Source: Vreelandella aquamarina
GTDB taxonomy: Bacteria > Pseudomonadota > Gammaproteobacteria > Pseudomonadales > Halomonadaceae
NCBI RefSeq assembly: GCF_020075495.1
Contig: NZ_JABYQT010000003.1
Location: 62,001-126,000, forward strand
Length of the DNA: 64,000 bases
Direction of reading: 5' to 3'
In this document: positions 44,713 through 55,527 of the stretch, piece after piece
How the letters are laid out: each line of letters begins with the position of its first letter
How positions within the stretch are numbered: the first letter of the stretch is position 1
The notes under the pieces: model-generated
Database searches by the model: none
Told to the model about the DNA's origin: nothing
The model's input: the letters and a program-made list of their open reading frames with translations, nothing else
Program-made: the position numbers and the translations under genes

Positions 44713-47700
44713 ATGACGGTACCGTTTGTTCATCTACGTTTGCACAGTGAATACTCCCTGGTCGACGGCTTGGTAAAACTTAAGTCCCTGGTCAGTACCA
44801 CTGCCGAGCGGGGCATGCCGGCGCTGGCGTTGACTGATGAAACGAATCTGTTCGGCCTGGTCAAGTTTTACAAGGGAGCCCAGGGCGCCGGGCTGAAGCC
44901 GATCATCGGCAGCGACTTCTGGCTTGCCAACCCCCACGATGATGCTCATCCATATCGCATCACGCTGCTGGCGATGAATGCCGAGGGCTACCGTAACCTG
45001 ACCGAACTGATCTCCAAGGGGTGGACCCACGGGCAGCGCCAGGGGCGGGCGATTCTCGACAAGCGCTGGGTACTCGAGCAGAGCGGCGGCCTGATTGCGC
45101 TGTCTGGCGGTCGCGAGGGCGATATAGGCCGCCACCTGCTCTCCGATCACGTTCGCGAAGCACGCCTGCTGCTCGAGGAGTGGCAAACGGCGTTCCCCGA
45201 GCGCTTTTATCTGGAACTCATTCGTACCGGCCGGCCGCTGGAGGAGGCGTGCGTGCACGCCAGCGTCAAGTTGGCCCTTGAAACCGGCACACCGGTCGTG
45301 GCCACCAACGACGTACGCTTTCTCGAGCGTGATGATTTCTGGGCCCACGAGACACGCGTGGCGATCGGTGAGGGCAAGGCGCTGGACGACCCGCGTCGTG
45401 AACGGCGGTATTCCGAAGAGCAGTACCTGAAAAGCCCCGAGGAAATGGCCGCGCTGTTCTCGGATATTCCCGAGGCGCTGGAAAACAGCGTGATGATTGC
45501 CGAGCGCTGCAGCGTGGATGTGCGCCTGGGTGAGATATTTCTGCCCGAGTTCGAAATTCCCGACGGCATGACCCAGGACGAGTTCTTTCGCAAGGTGTCC
45601 CACGACGGCCTGACGGATCGCCTCGATTTTCTGTTCCCGGCTGATCGCTACCCCCGTGACAGCGATGAGTACAAGGCCATCGACGCGCGCTACCGCGAGC
45701 GGCTGGATTTCGAGCTCAACGTCATCATCCAGATGGGGTTTCCGGGCTACTTCCTGATCGTGATGGACTTTATCCAGTGGGCCAAGGACAACAACGTGCC
45801 GGTGGGACCGGGGCGTGGCTCCGGCGCGGGCTCCCTGGTGGCCTACGCGCAAAAGATCACCGACCTCGACCCGATCGGCTACGACCTGCTGTTCGAGCGC
45901 TTTCTGAACCCTGAACGTGTTTCCATGCCCGACTTCGATGTCGATTTCTGCATGGAGAAACGCGACCGTGTCATCGAGTACGTGGCCGAGCGCTACGGGC
46001 GTGACGCCGTCTCCCAGATCGTCACCTTCGGCACCATGGCCGCCAAGGCCGTGGTGCGCGACGTGGCCCGTGCTCAGGGGCGGCCTTACTCGCTGGGCGA
46101 CAAGCTTTCCAAGCTGATCCCCTTTGAAGTGGGCATGACCCTTGGCAAGGCAATCGAGCAGGAGCCAGCACTCAAGGAGTTCATCGAGAATGACGATGAA
46201 GCCGAAGAGATCTGGGAAATGGCCCTCAAGCTCGAAGGTACCACCCGGGGAACCGGCAAGCACGCCGGGGGCGTGGTCATCGCGCCCACCAAGCTGACCG
46301 ATTTCTCGCCGCTGCTGTGCGATGAAAACGGCAACGGCCTGGTCGTGCAGTTCGATAAAAACGATATCGAAGACGCCGGGCTGGTCAAGTTCGACTTTCT
46401 CGGGCTGCGCACGCTGACCATCATCGACTGGGCGCTCGAGATGGTCGACAAGGTGCGCGACGTCCAGGGCCAGGCGCCGCTGAATATCGACGCCATTCCG
46501 CTGGATGACGGCAAGACCTTCGAGATGCTCAAGCGCGCCGAAACCACCGCCGTGTTCCAGCTCGAATCCCGCGGCATGAAGGAGCTGATCAAGCGCCTGC
46601 TGCCGGATTCGCTCGACGACATGATCGCCCTGGTGGCGCTGTTTCGCCCCGGACCCCTGCAGTCCGGCATGGTGGATGACTTCATCAACCGTAAGCACGG
46701 TCGCGCGGAAGTCTCTTATCCACACCCGGATTATCAGCACGAGCTGTTGAAGCCGGTACTTGCGCCGACCTACGGGATCATCCTGTACCAGGAGCAGGTC
46801 ATGCAGATTGCCCAGGTGATGGCGGGCTACACCCTGGGCCAGGCGGACATGCTGCGCCGGGCAATGGGCAAGAAAAAGCCCGAAGAGATGGCCAAGCAGC
46901 GCTCGGGCTTCATGGAGGGGTGCGCAGCCAACGGCATCGACAAGGACCTGGCGGGCAATATCTTCGATCTGGTGGAGAAGTTTGCCGGCTACGGCTTCAA
47001 CAAGTCGCACTCCGCCGCCTACGCGCTGGTTTCCTATCAGACCGCCTGGCTCAAGGCGCACTACCCGGGGCCCTTCATGGCCGCGGTCATGTCCACCGAA
47101 ATGGACAACCTGGACAAGGTCGTGCCGCTGATCGAGGAGTGTCGCAACCTCAAGCTGACCGTCACGCCGCCGGACGTCAACGTGGGGGGCTACAAGTTCA
47201 CCGTGGATACTGAAGGCCGCGTGGTGTACGGCCTGGGCGCGATTCGCGGCGTCGGCGAAGGCCCGATCGGGGCGATCGTCGAGGCGCGCCAAACCGGCGG
47301 GCCGTTTACTGACCTGTTCGATTTCTGTCGCCGGCTCGATCCCAAGCGCATGAACAAGCGCACCCTCGAGGCGTTGATTCGCTCCGGGGCACTGGATAAC
47401 CTCGGCCCCAACCGGGCGGTGCTGGCCACCTCGATGGAGGACGCCCTGAAGGCGGCCGCCCAGAATCATGCCAACCAGAACCTGGGCATGCTCGACATGT
47501 TCGGTGAGGCGTTTGCCGAGGTCGAGGATAACGATGTCTACGCCGAGTACCGGGGCGTGCGCGAATGGACCGACCGTGAGCGTCTTTCCGGCGAGAAGGA
47601 TACGCTTGGCCTTTACCTCACCGGGCATCCGATCGATGAGTACGAGCGTGAGCTGAAGCGCTTCGTCTCGACCCGAATCAGTGACCTCAAACCCTCCCGC

Positions 47701-48213
47701 GAGCCCCAGCGGGTAGCCGGGCTGGTGGTGGCCATGCGCACCATGAAGTCCAAGCGCGGCGATACCATGGCGTTCATTACCCTGGATGACCGCACCGGGC
47801 GTATCGAAGCCTCGCTGTTTGGTGAAATGTTCGAGCAGCTGCGCGGTCAGATAGCCTCGGATCAGGTATTGATCGTGGAAGGCGACGTCTCCAGTGACGA
47901 CTTCTCCGGTGGGCTCAAGCTGCGCGGCAAGGATGTCACGCCCATGGTGACCGCGCGCACCCGTTACGGCCAGGCCGTGGAGCTGGCCCTGGATGCCGGA
48001 CAGATCAACGGGCGGCTGGTCGAAAGCCTGCGCGACAGTCTGACGCCCTACCGGGATAGCGAAGGTCTGCCCGTGCGGGTGCAGTACCGCCATGTCGAGG
48101 CGGTGGGCTGGCTTGAGCTGTCTGACGAGTGGAAGGTGGCGCCCAGCGATGACCTGCTGCTGGCCCTTCGCGATGTGGAAGGGCAGGCAGGGGTTCAGCT
48201 TCGCTATCGCTAG
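44713..48213 (+). CDS. dnaE: DNA polymerase III alpha subunit
   Basis: Replicative polymerase, 1166 residues (E. coli 1160). The N-terminal PHP domain starts [16 protein letters not shown]. The polymerase palm has [13 protein letters not shown] and catalytic aspartates in MPDFDVDFC (about residues 406 and 408) and DFLGLRTL (about 559). A helix-hairpin-helix region, the internal beta-clamp binding region near LGMLDMFG, and a C-terminal OB fold ([21 protein letters not shown]) follow. The ATG at 44713 matches the family start; the long upstream frame lies within rnhB. Confidence 0.98.
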   Translation: MTVPFVHLRLHSEYSLVDGLVKLKSLVSTTAERGMPALALTDETNLFGLVKFYKGAQGAGLKPIIGSDFWLANPHDDAHPYRITLLAMNAEGYRNLTELISKGWTHGQRQGRAILDKRWVLEQSGGLIALSGGREGDIGRHLLSDHVREARLLLEEWQTAFPERFYLELIRTGRPLEEACVHASVKLALETGTPVVATNDVRFLERDDFWAHETRVAIGEGKALDDPRRERRYSEEQYLKSPEEMAALFSDIPEALENSVMIAERCSVDVRLGEIFLPEFEIPDGMTQDEFFRKVSHDGLTDRLDFLFPADRYPRDSDEYKAIDARYRERLDFELNVIIQMGFPGYFLIVMDFIQWAKDNNVPVGPGRGSGAGSLVAYAQKITDLDPIGYDLLFERFLNPERVSMPDFDVDFCMEKRDRVIEYVAERYGRDAVSQIVTFGTMAAKAVVRDVARAQGRPYSLGDKLSKLIPFEVGMTLGKAIEQEPALKEFIENDDEAEEIWEMALKLEGTTRGTGKHAGGVVIAPTKLTDFSPLLCDENGNGLVVQFDKNDIEDAGLVKFDFLGLRTLTIIDWALEMVDKVRDVQGQAPLNIDAIPLDDGKTFEMLKRAETTAVFQLESRGMKELIKRLLPDSLDDMIALVALFRPGPLQSGMVDDFINRKHGRAEVSYPHPDYQHELLKPVLAPTYGIILYQEQVMQIAQVMAGYTLGQADMLRRAMGKKKPEEMAKQRSGFMEGCAANGIDKDLAGNIFDLVEKFAGYGFNKSHSAAYALVSYQTAWLKAHYPGPFMAAVMSTEMDNLDKVVPLIEECRNLKLTVTPPDVNVGGYKFTVDTEGRVVYGLGAIRGVGEGPIGAIVEARQTGGPFTDLFDFCRRLDPKRMNKRTLEALIRSGALDNLGPNRAVLATSMEDALKAAAQNHANQNLGMLDMFGEAFAEVEDNDVYAEYRGVREWTDRERLSGEKDTLGLYLTGHPIDEYERELKRFVSTRISDLKPSREPQRVAGLVVAMRTMKSKRGDTMAFITLDDRTGRIEASLFGEMFEQLRGQIASDQVLIVEGDVSSDDFSGGLKLRGKDVTPMVTARTRYGQAVELALDAGQINGRLVESLRDSLTPYRDSEGLPVRVQYRHVEAVGWLELSDEWKVAPSDDLLLALRDVEGQAGVQLRYR

Positions 48214-48249
48214 CCGGGCGCCTGGACGATGAATAGAACGGGCCTTGAC

Positions 48250-48277
48250 TTGCGTGGCAGGGCCAGGGTGCGATAAT
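48250..48277 (+). promoter_or_regulatory. Candidate accA promoter
   Basis: GATAAT at 48272-48277 is preceded by TGC (extended -10), with TTGCGT at 48250-48255, 16 bp upstream. It lies in the 126-bp dnaE-accA gap, which also has a T-run (TTTTTTTT at 48307-48314) before accA. Confidence 0.45.
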
Positions 48278-48339
48278 ACGCGCCAATTGATGCGCGTTTC
48301 GCAGGCTTTTTTTTAATAGGCAGCTTACAGGCAAAGCCG

Positions 48340-49293
48340 ATGAATCCTAATTATCTCGATTTTGAACAGCCCATTGCCGAACTTCAGGCAAAAATCGAGG
48401 AGCTGCGTTTGGTCAGCTCCGACAGCGTCAACCTCTCCGATGAGATATCCCGGCTGGAGGAGAAGAGCCGCAAGCAGACAGAATCGATCTTCAAGGATCT
48501 GACGCCCTGGCAGGTTTCCCAGCTGTCGCGTCACCCACAGCGACCCTATACGCTGGACTACCTCGAGCACGTGTTCAGCGATTTCGACGAGCTGCACGGT
48601 GATCGCAACTTTGCCGACGATGCCGCTCTGGTTGGCGGCATTGCGCGCCTGAACGACAAGCCGGTCATGGTGATCGGCCATCAGAAAGGACGCGACGTCA
48701 AGGAGAAGGTGCGCCGCAACTTTGGCATGCCGCGCCCGGAGGGCTACCGCAAGGCGTGCCGTCTGATGGAAATGGCCGAGCGCTTCAAGATGCCCATCCT
48801 GACCTTCATCGATACGCCCGGCGCCTATCCGGGTATCGACGCCGAAGAGCGCGGCCAGAGCGAGGCCATCGCCTACAATCTTGCGGTCATGTCTCGCCTC
48901 AAGACGCCCATCATCTCCACCGTGGTGGGCGAGGGCGGCTCCGGCGGCGCACTGGCGATTGGCGTATGCGATGAGCTCAACATGCTGCAGTACTCTACCT
49001 ATTCGGTGATTTCACCAGAAGGCTGCGCCTCGATTCTGTGGAAAAGCGCCGAGAAGGCCTCGGACGCCGCCCAGGCCATGGGGATTACCGCCGAACGCCT
49101 CAAGGAGCTGGGCTTTGTGGATACGCTGATCAAGGAGCCGCTGGGCGGCGCACACCGCCATCCGATCACCACCGCCGAGCGCATCAGAGATACCCTGACG
49201 GCGAGCCTCGAGCGTCTGCAGGCGCTGGATACCGAGGCGCTTCTCGAGCGCCGCTACAAGCGCCTGATGAGCTATGGCGCTCCGGCCGCCTGA
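48340..49293 (+). CDS. accA: Acetyl-CoA carboxylase carboxyltransferase subunit alpha
   Basis: With AccD forms the carboxyltransferase that moves CO2 from carboxybiotin to acetyl-CoA, giving malonyl-CoA. 317 residues. Starts [22 protein letters not shown], with [36 protein letters not shown] and the oxyanion loop [12 protein letters not shown]. Complete, close to the E. coli 319. The end overlaps tilS by 20 nt, so the two are coupled. Confidence 0.97.
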   Translation: MNPNYLDFEQPIAELQAKIEELRLVSSDSVNLSDEISRLEEKSRKQTESIFKDLTPWQVSQLSRHPQRPYTLDYLEHVFSDFDELHGDRNFADDAALVGGIARLNDKPVMVIGHQKGRDVKEKVRRNFGMPRPEGYRKACRLMEMAERFKMPILTFIDTPGAYPGIDAEERGQSEAIAYNLAVMSRLKTPIISTVVGEGGSGGALAIGVCDELNMLQYSTYSVISPEGCASILWKSAEKASDAAQAMGITAERLKELGFVDTLIKEPLGGAHRHPITTAERIRDTLTASLERLQALDTEALLERRYKRLMSYGAPAA

Positions 49294-50587
49294 GCCGCTT
49301 GAACGCTTGTTGAACGACGCCCTGGCGGATACCCCGCCGGGGCGCTCTATTTGGGTGGCCCTTTCGGGCGGCCTGGATTCATCGCTGCTGCTGCTGCTGG
49401 CAAGCCGCGTCTGTCGGCCCGCCGGCCGCACGCTTCAGGCGATTCATGTTCATCACGGCCTGCAAGGGGCCGCCGACGACTTTGCAGCGCACTGCCAGGC
49501 ACTGTGCAAGGCGCTTGAGGTGCCGCTTTCGGTAGTGCACGTAAGCGTCGAGTCAGCTGGGGAGAGCCTCGAGGCCGCTGCCCGCGAGGCGCGCTATGCC
49601 GCGTTTTGTGCCCACGTGCCCGAAGGTGACGTCATCTGGCTTGCCCAGCATCAGGACGACCAGGCCGAGACGCTGCTGCTCGCCGCACTACGGGGCAGCG
49701 GTATCCGCGGGTTGGCGGGCATGCCTTATCGGCGCGTTTCAGAAGGACGCCACTTTATCCGCCCCTGGCTATCGGCCGGCCGCACTCAGCTTGAAGCCTG
49801 CGCCCGTGCGCTTGAGCTCTCCTGGTGCGAAGACCCCACCAACCGTGACCTCGCCTTTGACCGTAACCGCTTGCGGCATGAGGTCATGCCCGCGCTTAAG
49901 GCGCGCTGGCCCCAGGCCTGCGAGGCGCTTGCCCAAAGCGCGGCTTATGCGGGTGAGGCGGATACGCTGCTTGGTGAGTATGCCAGCGCCGAGCTTGCGT
50001 CACTGCGCCTGGGTAGCGAGTATCTGGATGCGGAGGCGCTGCTGGCCCGCTCTCTGCCTCGCCAGCGCTTACTGGTGCGTACGTTCTGCCAGACGCTGCA
50101 CCTGCCGACACCGCCGCGCCGACGCCTGGAGGCCCTGCTTGCGCAGCTAAACGCGGCCGCCGATGCCGGCGTGCGCGTTGCTTGGCCAGGCGCCGAGGCC
50201 AGGGTATGGCGCCAGCGGCTTTACCTGCTGGCGCCGCTTGCGCCGGTAACGGCGTGGGAGAGCAGCTGGGACGGCCAGCCGGGCCTTGCCACCCCGCTCG
50301 GCGAGCTGGCGCTGGGCATGAACGCCAGCACACCGCTGACGCTGCGCTGGCGCCAGGGGGGGGAGGTCATCGCGCTGGCCAGGCGGGGGCGGCGCGACGT
50401 GAAAAGGCTGCTTCAGGAAGCCGGTATCCCACCCTGGGAGCGCGAGCGACTGATGGTGATCATGCAGGGGGAGGCGTGCCTGGGGGTCATCCAGCCACCT
50501 GCCCGGGTGCTGTGGCAGGCGGCTGGCGTGGTCATCGCACGGGCGACGAGTCAGCCGTATCGTTCTCCAGCACGACGTTCAGAGTGA
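49274..50587 (+). CDS. tilS: tRNA(Ile)-lysidine synthase
   Basis: ATP-dependent ligase attaching lysine to C34 of the tRNA-Ile CAU anticodon, switching it from Met to Ile identity; essential in bacteria. 437 residues with the PP-loop ALSGGLDSS (29-37), [20 protein letters not shown] and, in the C-terminal TilS domain, [16 protein letters not shown] [17 protein letters not shown]. The start overlaps accA by 20 nt. The 3' end overlaps convergent ppx by 56 nt. Confidence 0.95.
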   Translation: MALRPPEPLERLLNDALADTPPGRSIWVALSGGLDSSLLLLLASRVCRPAGRTLQAIHVHHGLQGAADDFAAHCQALCKALEVPLSVVHVSVESAGESLEAAAREARYAAFCAHVPEGDVIWLAQHQDDQAETLLLAALRGSGIRGLAGMPYRRVSEGRHFIRPWLSAGRTQLEACARALELSWCEDPTNRDLAFDRNRLRHEVMPALKARWPQACEALAQSAAYAGEADTLLGEYASAELASLRLGSEYLDAEALLARSLPRQRLLVRTFCQTLHLPTPPRRRLEALLAQLNAAADAGVRVAWPGAEARVWRQRLYLLAPLAPVTAWESSWDGQPGLATPLGELALGMNASTPLTLRWRQGGEVIALARRGRRDVKRLLQEAGIPPWERERLMVIMQGEACLGVIQPPARVLWQAAGVVIARATSQPYRSPARRSE

Positions 50588-52103
50588 ACCCGGCCGCGGC
50601 CATATAGGCCTGCTCCTGCTCGATATCGGTGCTCAGTAGCGTCGGCTCTTCGCTGACGGGCAGGGCCAGCGTCAGGTCGGTGGCACTGGCACTGATCTTG
50701 GGGAGCGCTGGGGCATTCTCGGGCCGCGAATGGTTGAGCAGCACCGCCAGACGCAGCAGCTGGGCGAGCTTGGCGGTATGGGCCTGTTGGGATTTGGGCA
50801 GCGCCTGCCACTCCTTGAGCGGAAACTTGCGCCGGTGGGCACGCACCAGAAACGCAAGCTGGTGCTGCTCGGGGCGTGAAAAGCCGGCGAGGTCCGAATG
50901 TTCCAGCAGGTAGGCGCCGTGACGATGGAACTGGCTATGGGAGATCGCCAGGCCAATTTCGTGCATGTGGCTTGCCCACTGCAGGTAGTGGCCGTGTTCC
51001 TGGGTGAGCGACCAGGCGCGTTTGACCTGCTGAAACAGGCGCCTGGCGGTATCTGCCACGTTATCCGCCTGGCGGGTGTCCACGTCGTAGGTGCGCTTCA
51101 AGACGTCGAGGCTTTTTGAGCGGGTGTCCTCGGCGCTGTTGCGCCCGGCCATGTCGTAGAGCACGCCTTCGCGCAGGGCGCCGTCGGCAAAGCGCATCTG
51201 CTCGAGCTCGAAGGCTTCGAAGACGGCACTCAAGATGGCAATGCCGGCCGGGAATACCCGCGCACGGTCCGGCTTCAAGCCGTCCAGTTCCACCTTGTCC
51301 AGATGCTTGCACTTGAGCAGCCGCTCGCGCAGCTTCTTCAAGCCGCTGCGGGTAATCACCCCTTCGCTGGGCGTATCGCCGTAGGCCAGCAGCACGCTGG
51401 CCGCCGCCTTGATCGTGCCGCTGGAGCCGACCGGGTCGTCCCAGCCCAGACGCTGGTAGGGGCGCTGAATATTGGCCAGTTCTGAAAGGGCGGCGAGCTC
51501 GGCGCGGCGCAGGCGCTTTTCAGACAGCTCGCCATCGGCGAAGAAGCGGCTGGTAAAGGTCACGCAGCCCATGCGCAGGCTCTCGAGCGCCTTGGGTTCA
51601 AACGCTTCACCAATGATGAACTCCGTCGAGCCGCCGCCAATATCGACAATCAAGCGGCGGCCGTTTTCGGCCAGCGCGTGCGCCGCCCCCAGGTAGATAA
51701 GCCGAGCCTCTTCGCGGCCGGCGATGATTTCGATGGCATGACCCAGCTGCGTCTCGGCGCGCTCGATGAAGGCCTGGCTATTCGCCGCATCGCGCAGCGC
51801 GTTGGTGCCCACTACCCGCAGGTTGGCGCTCTCGATATCGCTTAGAAAGGGCGCGAAGCGGCCCAAACAGTCCAGCGCACGCTGCATGGCGGCTTCATTT
51901 AACTTGCCTTCCTCGTCCAGGCCGGCCGCCAGCTGGACTTTTTCGCCCAGCCGCGCGACCACCTGAAGCCGCTCGTTCTGGTAGTTGGCCACCAGCAGGT
52001 GAAAGCTGTTGGAGCCCAGGTCAATGGCGGCCAGACGCTGGGGTGTGGCGCCTTCTGACTCGCTGGCCGGGGGGGTAAGAGAGGGCGAAATGTCCTTGGG
52101 CAT
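50532..52103 (-). CDS. ppx: Exopolyphosphatase / pppGpp phosphohydrolase
   Basis: Ppx/GppA-family enzyme cleaving terminal phosphate from polyphosphate and probably pppGpp. 523 residues (E. coli Ppx 513). The actin-like ATPase fold is indicated by AAIDLGSNSFHLLVANY and LIVDIGGGSTEFIIG, then GSSGTIKAAAS, with the C-terminal HD-like helical region (WASHMHEIGLAISHSQFHRHG). Which substrate dominates cannot be told from sequence. Convergent with tilS, coding ends overlapping by 56 nt, and divergent from rho. Confidence 0.92.
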   Translation of the reverse strand: MPKDISPSLTPPASESEGATPQRLAAIDLGSNSFHLLVANYQNERLQVVARLGEKVQLAAGLDEEGKLNEAAMQRALDCLGRFAPFLSDIESANLRVVGTNALRDAANSQAFIERAETQLGHAIEIIAGREEARLIYLGAAHALAENGRRLIVDIGGGSTEFIIGEAFEPKALESLRMGCVTFTSRFFADGELSEKRLRRAELAALSELANIQRPYQRLGWDDPVGSSGTIKAAASVLLAYGDTPSEGVITRSGLKKLRERLLKCKHLDKVELDGLKPDRARVFPAGIAILSAVFEAFELEQMRFADGALREGVLYDMAGRNSAEDTRSKSLDVLKRTYDVDTRQADNVADTARRLFQQVKRAWSLTQEHGHYLQWASHMHEIGLAISHSQFHRHGAYLLEHSDLAGFSRPEQHQLAFLVRAHRRKFPLKEWQALPKSQQAHTAKLAQLLRLAVLLNHSRPENAPALPKISASATDLTLALPVSEEPTLLSTDIEQEQAYMAAAGFTLNVVLENDTADSSPVR

Positions 52104-52687
52104 GAGCTATCCTTCGTATTGGCTATGCCAAGGTTGCGGCGCGGTGTAGTCATTGTCAATTGGCAAAGGCTTGCGTTTATGGCAGCGCTTGACTAACATC
52201 GGGCTACTGGCTTGATTCAACCTGTCGCGCTGAGTTGTCATTTTAAAATCATCTTTTTAAAATAGCATCGCTATAGAGGGCGGGCGCATCAGTTTCAGGC
52301 GTTTCTGCATGTTCGACACTTGCGCCGTGTCATTGAAATGATTCGATGTCGCTTGAATAGTGAGTGTCGGCCAACGTTAGTGTTGACTGAACAGTCCCTA
52401 TCCAGATAGCGTCAGCCAGAACTCCAAGTCGTCAGATGACCCGTTGATTGGTTCTTTCCTTTGCCAATCAGAGCAAGCAACTGCCAGCACCCTCGAGCCG
52501 AGTAATACTCATCGCCTTACTGTATGCCGTCATGAGTCAATCGGGGCCTAGTGGCCTGTTCGAGTACGTGCCTTATCGGGGTCTGAACGCATCACACGGC
52601 GCCTAGCCCTTTCTTCATGCGCTAACGCCTCCTGTCTTATTCCGGCGCTTCGCGCCTAGCTTCCAAGAGCAATTTTCTAACACACCG
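52104..52687. other. 584-bp gap between ppx and rho: divergent promoters and rho leader
   Basis: No convincing gene is seen on either strand; in particular there is no thioredoxin gene, which occupies this place in many gammaproteobacteria. The left part should hold the ppx promoter. From the promoter at 52235-52263 the rest forms a rho leader of about 420 nt with C-rich, G-poor stretches (for example 52440-52530), consistent with the Rho-mediated autogenous attenuation known for rho. Tiny ORFs there have no notable content. Confidence 0.6.
52235..52263 (+). promoter_or_regulatory. Strong sigma-70 promoter for rho
   Basis: TTGTCA (52235-52240), 17 bp, TAAAAT (52258-52263): five of six matches in each box with optimal spacing. 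Predicts transcription from about 52270 and an untranslated leader near 418 nt. Confidence 0.7.
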
Positions 52688-53947
52688 ATGAATCTCACTG
52701 AACTCAAGCAAAAATCCGTTCCCGAGTTGCTCGATATCGCCCGCGAGATGGGAATCGACAACCTGGCCCGTTCGCGCAAGCAGGACATCATCTTTGCCAT
52801 CCTCAAGAAGCATGCCAAAAGCGGCGAGGATATCTACGGCGACGGTGTGCTGGAAATTCTCCAGGATGGCTTTGGCTTTCTGCGCAGCGCCGACAGCTCC
52901 TATCTTGCCGGGCCGGACGACATCTACGTGTCGCCGTCACAGATTCGTCGCTTCAATCTGCGTAAAGGCGACTCGATCTCCGGCAAAATCCGCCCCCCCA
53001 AGGAAGGCGAGCGTTACTTTGCGCTGCTCAAGGTCAGCCAGATCAACTTCGACCGTCCGGAAAACGCCAAGCACAAGATTCTCTTCGAGAACCTGACGCC
53101 GCTGTTCCCGGATGAGCGTCTGCGCATGGAGATCGGCAACGGCTCCACGGAAGATCTGACCGCCCGTATCATCGACCTGACCGCGCCGATCGGCAAGGGC
53201 CAGCGTGGGCTTCTCGTGTCGCCGCCCAAGGCGGGCAAGACCTTGATGCTGCAGAACATCGCCACCTCGATCACACGCAATAACCCCGAGTGCCACCTGA
53301 TCGTACTGTTGATCGACGAGCGCCCGGAGGAAGTGACCGAAATGTCACGCACCGTGCGTGGCGAAGTGGTTGCCTCGACGTTCGACGAGCCGCCGGCACG
53401 CCACGTTCAGGTGGCGGAAATGGTCATCGAAAAGGCCAAGCGTCTGGTCGAGCACAAGAAGGACGTGGTCATCCTGCTTGACTCCATCACCCGCCTGGCG
53501 CGTGCCTACAACACCGTAGTGCCCAGCTCCGGCAAGGTGCTCACCGGTGGTGTCGATGCCCACGCGCTCGAGAAGCCCAAGCGCTTCTTCGGTGCGGCAC
53601 GTAACATCGAAGAGGGCGGCAGTCTCACGATCATCGCCACGGCGCTCGTCGACACCGGCTCCAAGATGGACGAAGTCATCTTCGAGGAGTTCAAGGGCAC
53701 CGGCAACATGGAAGCGCACCTTGACCGCAAGCTTGCTGAAAAGCGCGTCTTCCCGGCGATCAACATTCGTAGAAGCGGCACGCGCCGTGAAGATCTGCTG
53801 GCCTCGGAAGACGAGATGCAGCGCATGTGGATTCTGCGCAAGCTCTTGAACCCCATGGAAGATACGGCTGCCACGGAATTCTTGATCGATCGTCTGAAGG
53901 ATACCAAGACGAACCTTGAGTTCTTTGATGCGATGAAGCGCCGCTGA
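52688..53947 (+). CDS. rho: Transcription termination factor Rho
   Basis: Hexameric RNA helicase ending transcription of untranslated RNA. 419 residues, identical in length to E. coli Rho. The N-terminal helix bundle ([18 protein letters not shown]) and primary RNA-binding OB fold ([23 protein letters not shown]) are present. The ATPase has Walker A PPKAGKT at about 178-184, Walker [15 protein letters not shown] and the Q/R-loops. Complete and highly conserved. Likely autoregulated through its long leader. Upstream of ubiD. Confidence 0.98.
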   Translation: MNLTELKQKSVPELLDIAREMGIDNLARSRKQDIIFAILKKHAKSGEDIYGDGVLEILQDGFGFLRSADSSYLAGPDDIYVSPSQIRRFNLRKGDSISGKIRPPKEGERYFALLKVSQINFDRPENAKHKILFENLTPLFPDERLRMEIGNGSTEDLTARIIDLTAPIGKGQRGLLVSPPKAGKTLMLQNIATSITRNNPECHLIVLLIDERPEEVTEMSRTVRGEVVASTFDEPPARHVQVAEMVIEKAKRLVEHKKDVVILLDSITRLARAYNTVVPSSGKVLTGGVDAHALEKPKRFFGAARNIEEGGSLTIIATALVDTGSKMDEVIFEEFKGTGNMEAHLDRKLAEKRVFPAINIRRSGTRREDLLASEDEMQRMWILRKLLNPMEDTAATEFLIDRLKDTKTNLEFFDAMKRR

Positions 53948-53988
53948 CGCCTCCGGCGTTGCGGCCTCGGCCTACCGGGGAGTATGTC

Positions 53989-55485
53989 TTGAAGTATAAC
54001 GACTTGCGCGATTTCATGGCGGCGCTGGAGGCGCGCGGTGAGCTCAAGCGTATCCAGGTCGAAGTCGATCCTTACCTGGAAATCACCGAAATCTGCGACC
54101 GCACGCTGCGTGCCGGTGGCCCGGCGCTCTTGTTCGAGAACGTGAAGGGTCACGACATGCCGCTTCTGGGCAACCTGTTCGGTACGCCGAAACGCGTGGC
54201 ACTGGGGATGGGGCAGGAGTCGGTCGAGGCGCTGCGTGAGGTGGGCAAGCTCCTGGCGTTTCTGAAAGAGCCGGACCCGCCCAAGGGTCTGAAAGACGCC
54301 TGGGAAAAGCTGCCGATCTTCAAGCAGGTGCTGAGCATGGGGCCGAAAAGCGTCAAGCGCGCCCCGGTGCAGGATGTCGTGTACGAGGGCGATGAGGTCG
54401 ATCTTGACCTTCTGCCCATTCAGCACTGCTGGCCCGGTGACGCCGCGCCCCTGGTCACCTGGCCTCTGGTCATTACCCGCGGGCCGCATAAAAAGCGCCA
54501 GAACCTGGGGATCTATCGCCAGCAGAAGATCGGCAAGAATCGTCTGATCATGCGCTGGCTTTCCCATCGCGGCGGGGCGCTGGATTTTCTGGAATTTCAG
54601 AAGGCCCATCCCGGTGAGCCGTTCCCGGTCGCCGTGGCCCTGGGGGCGGACCCCGCTACCATCCTGGCCGCCGTGACCCCCGTTCCCGATTCGCTGTCTG
54701 AGTATGCGTTTGCCGGGCTATTGCGCGGCTCGCGCACCGAACTCGTCAAGTGTGGTCATGCAGACCTTGAAGTCCCCGCCTCCAGCGAGATCATCCTGGA
54801 AGGCTTTATCCATCCTGACGATATGGCACCGGAAGGCCCTTACGGCGATCACACCGGTTACTACAACGAGGTGGATCACTTCCCGGTGTTTACCGTCACG
54901 CGCATGACCATGCGCCGAGATGCCATCTACCACTCCACCTATACCGGCCGGCCCCCGGATGAGCCGGCGGTTCTGGGCGTGGCGTTGAACGAAGTGTTCG
55001 TGCCCATTCTCTGCAAGCAGTTCCCCGAAATCGTCGACTTCTACCTGCCGCCGGAAGGGTGTTCCTACCGCATGGCCGTCGTCACCATGAAGAAGCAGTA
55101 CCCAGGACACGCCAAGCGCGTGATGATGGGGGTATGGAGCTTTCTGCGTCAGTTCATGTACACCAAGTTCGTGATCGTGCTGGATGACGACGTGGACGCG
55201 CGCAACTGGGAAGACGTGATCTGGGCCATCACCACGCGGATGGACCCGGCTCGGGATACGGTCATGGTCGAGAATACGCCTATCGATTATCTGGATTTCG
55301 CCTCCCCGGTGTCGGGGCTGGGGTCCAAGATGGGCCTGGATGCGACCAACAAGTGGCCGGGGGAGACCGATCGCGAGTGGGGGACTCCCATCGTGATGGA
55401 CGAAGCGGTAAAAAACCGTGTGAACGAGCGCTGGGAGGAGCTGGGCATCGATATCCCGCTGCCTGCGCCCCGGCACGGCGGCTAA
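53989..55485 (+). CDS. ubiD: 3-octaprenyl-4-hydroxybenzoate carboxy-lyase
   Basis: Prenylated-FMN-dependent decarboxylase of ubiquinone synthesis. 498 residues (E. coli 497), with [21 protein letters not shown] at the N-terminus, the catalytic region [22 protein letters not shown] [16 protein letters not shown], and [16 protein letters not shown] near the C-terminus. The start is a TTG at 53989 with GGGGAG six bases upstream; the alignment with UbiD begins at MKYNDL, so an upstream TTG at 53959 is unlikely. Follows rho and precedes fre, as in other gammaproteobacteria. Confidence 0.95.
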   Translation: MKYNDLRDFMAALEARGELKRIQVEVDPYLEITEICDRTLRAGGPALLFENVKGHDMPLLGNLFGTPKRVALGMGQESVEALREVGKLLAFLKEPDPPKGLKDAWEKLPIFKQVLSMGPKSVKRAPVQDVVYEGDEVDLDLLPIQHCWPGDAAPLVTWPLVITRGPHKKRQNLGIYRQQKIGKNRLIMRWLSHRGGALDFLEFQKAHPGEPFPVAVALGADPATILAAVTPVPDSLSEYAFAGLLRGSRTELVKCGHADLEVPASSEIILEGFIHPDDMAPEGPYGDHTGYYNEVDHFPVFTVTRMTMRRDAIYHSTYTGRPPDEPAVLGVALNEVFVPILCKQFPEIVDFYLPPEGCSYRMAVVTMKKQYPGHAKRVMMGVWSFLRQFMYTKFVIVLDDDVDARNWEDVIWAITTRMDPARDTVMVENTPIDYLDFASPVSGLGSKMGLDATNKWPGETDREWGTPIVMDEAVKNRVNERWEELGIDIPLPAPRHGG

Positions 55486-55527
55486 CGCGGCCGCCCACGC
55501 GGATCGATTTTTGATAAAGAGGCTTTC

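Noticed and set aside
44734-48093. 1119-codon frame antisense to dnaE
   Set aside because: A mirror-frame artefact of high GC3 codon use; dnaE motifs are complete on the plus strand and this frame has no known domain or ribosome-binding site.
52300-52370. Short ORF in the rho leader resembling a rho leader peptide
   Set aside because: Only about ten codons, weak ribosome-binding site and no distinguishing residues, so it could be chance.
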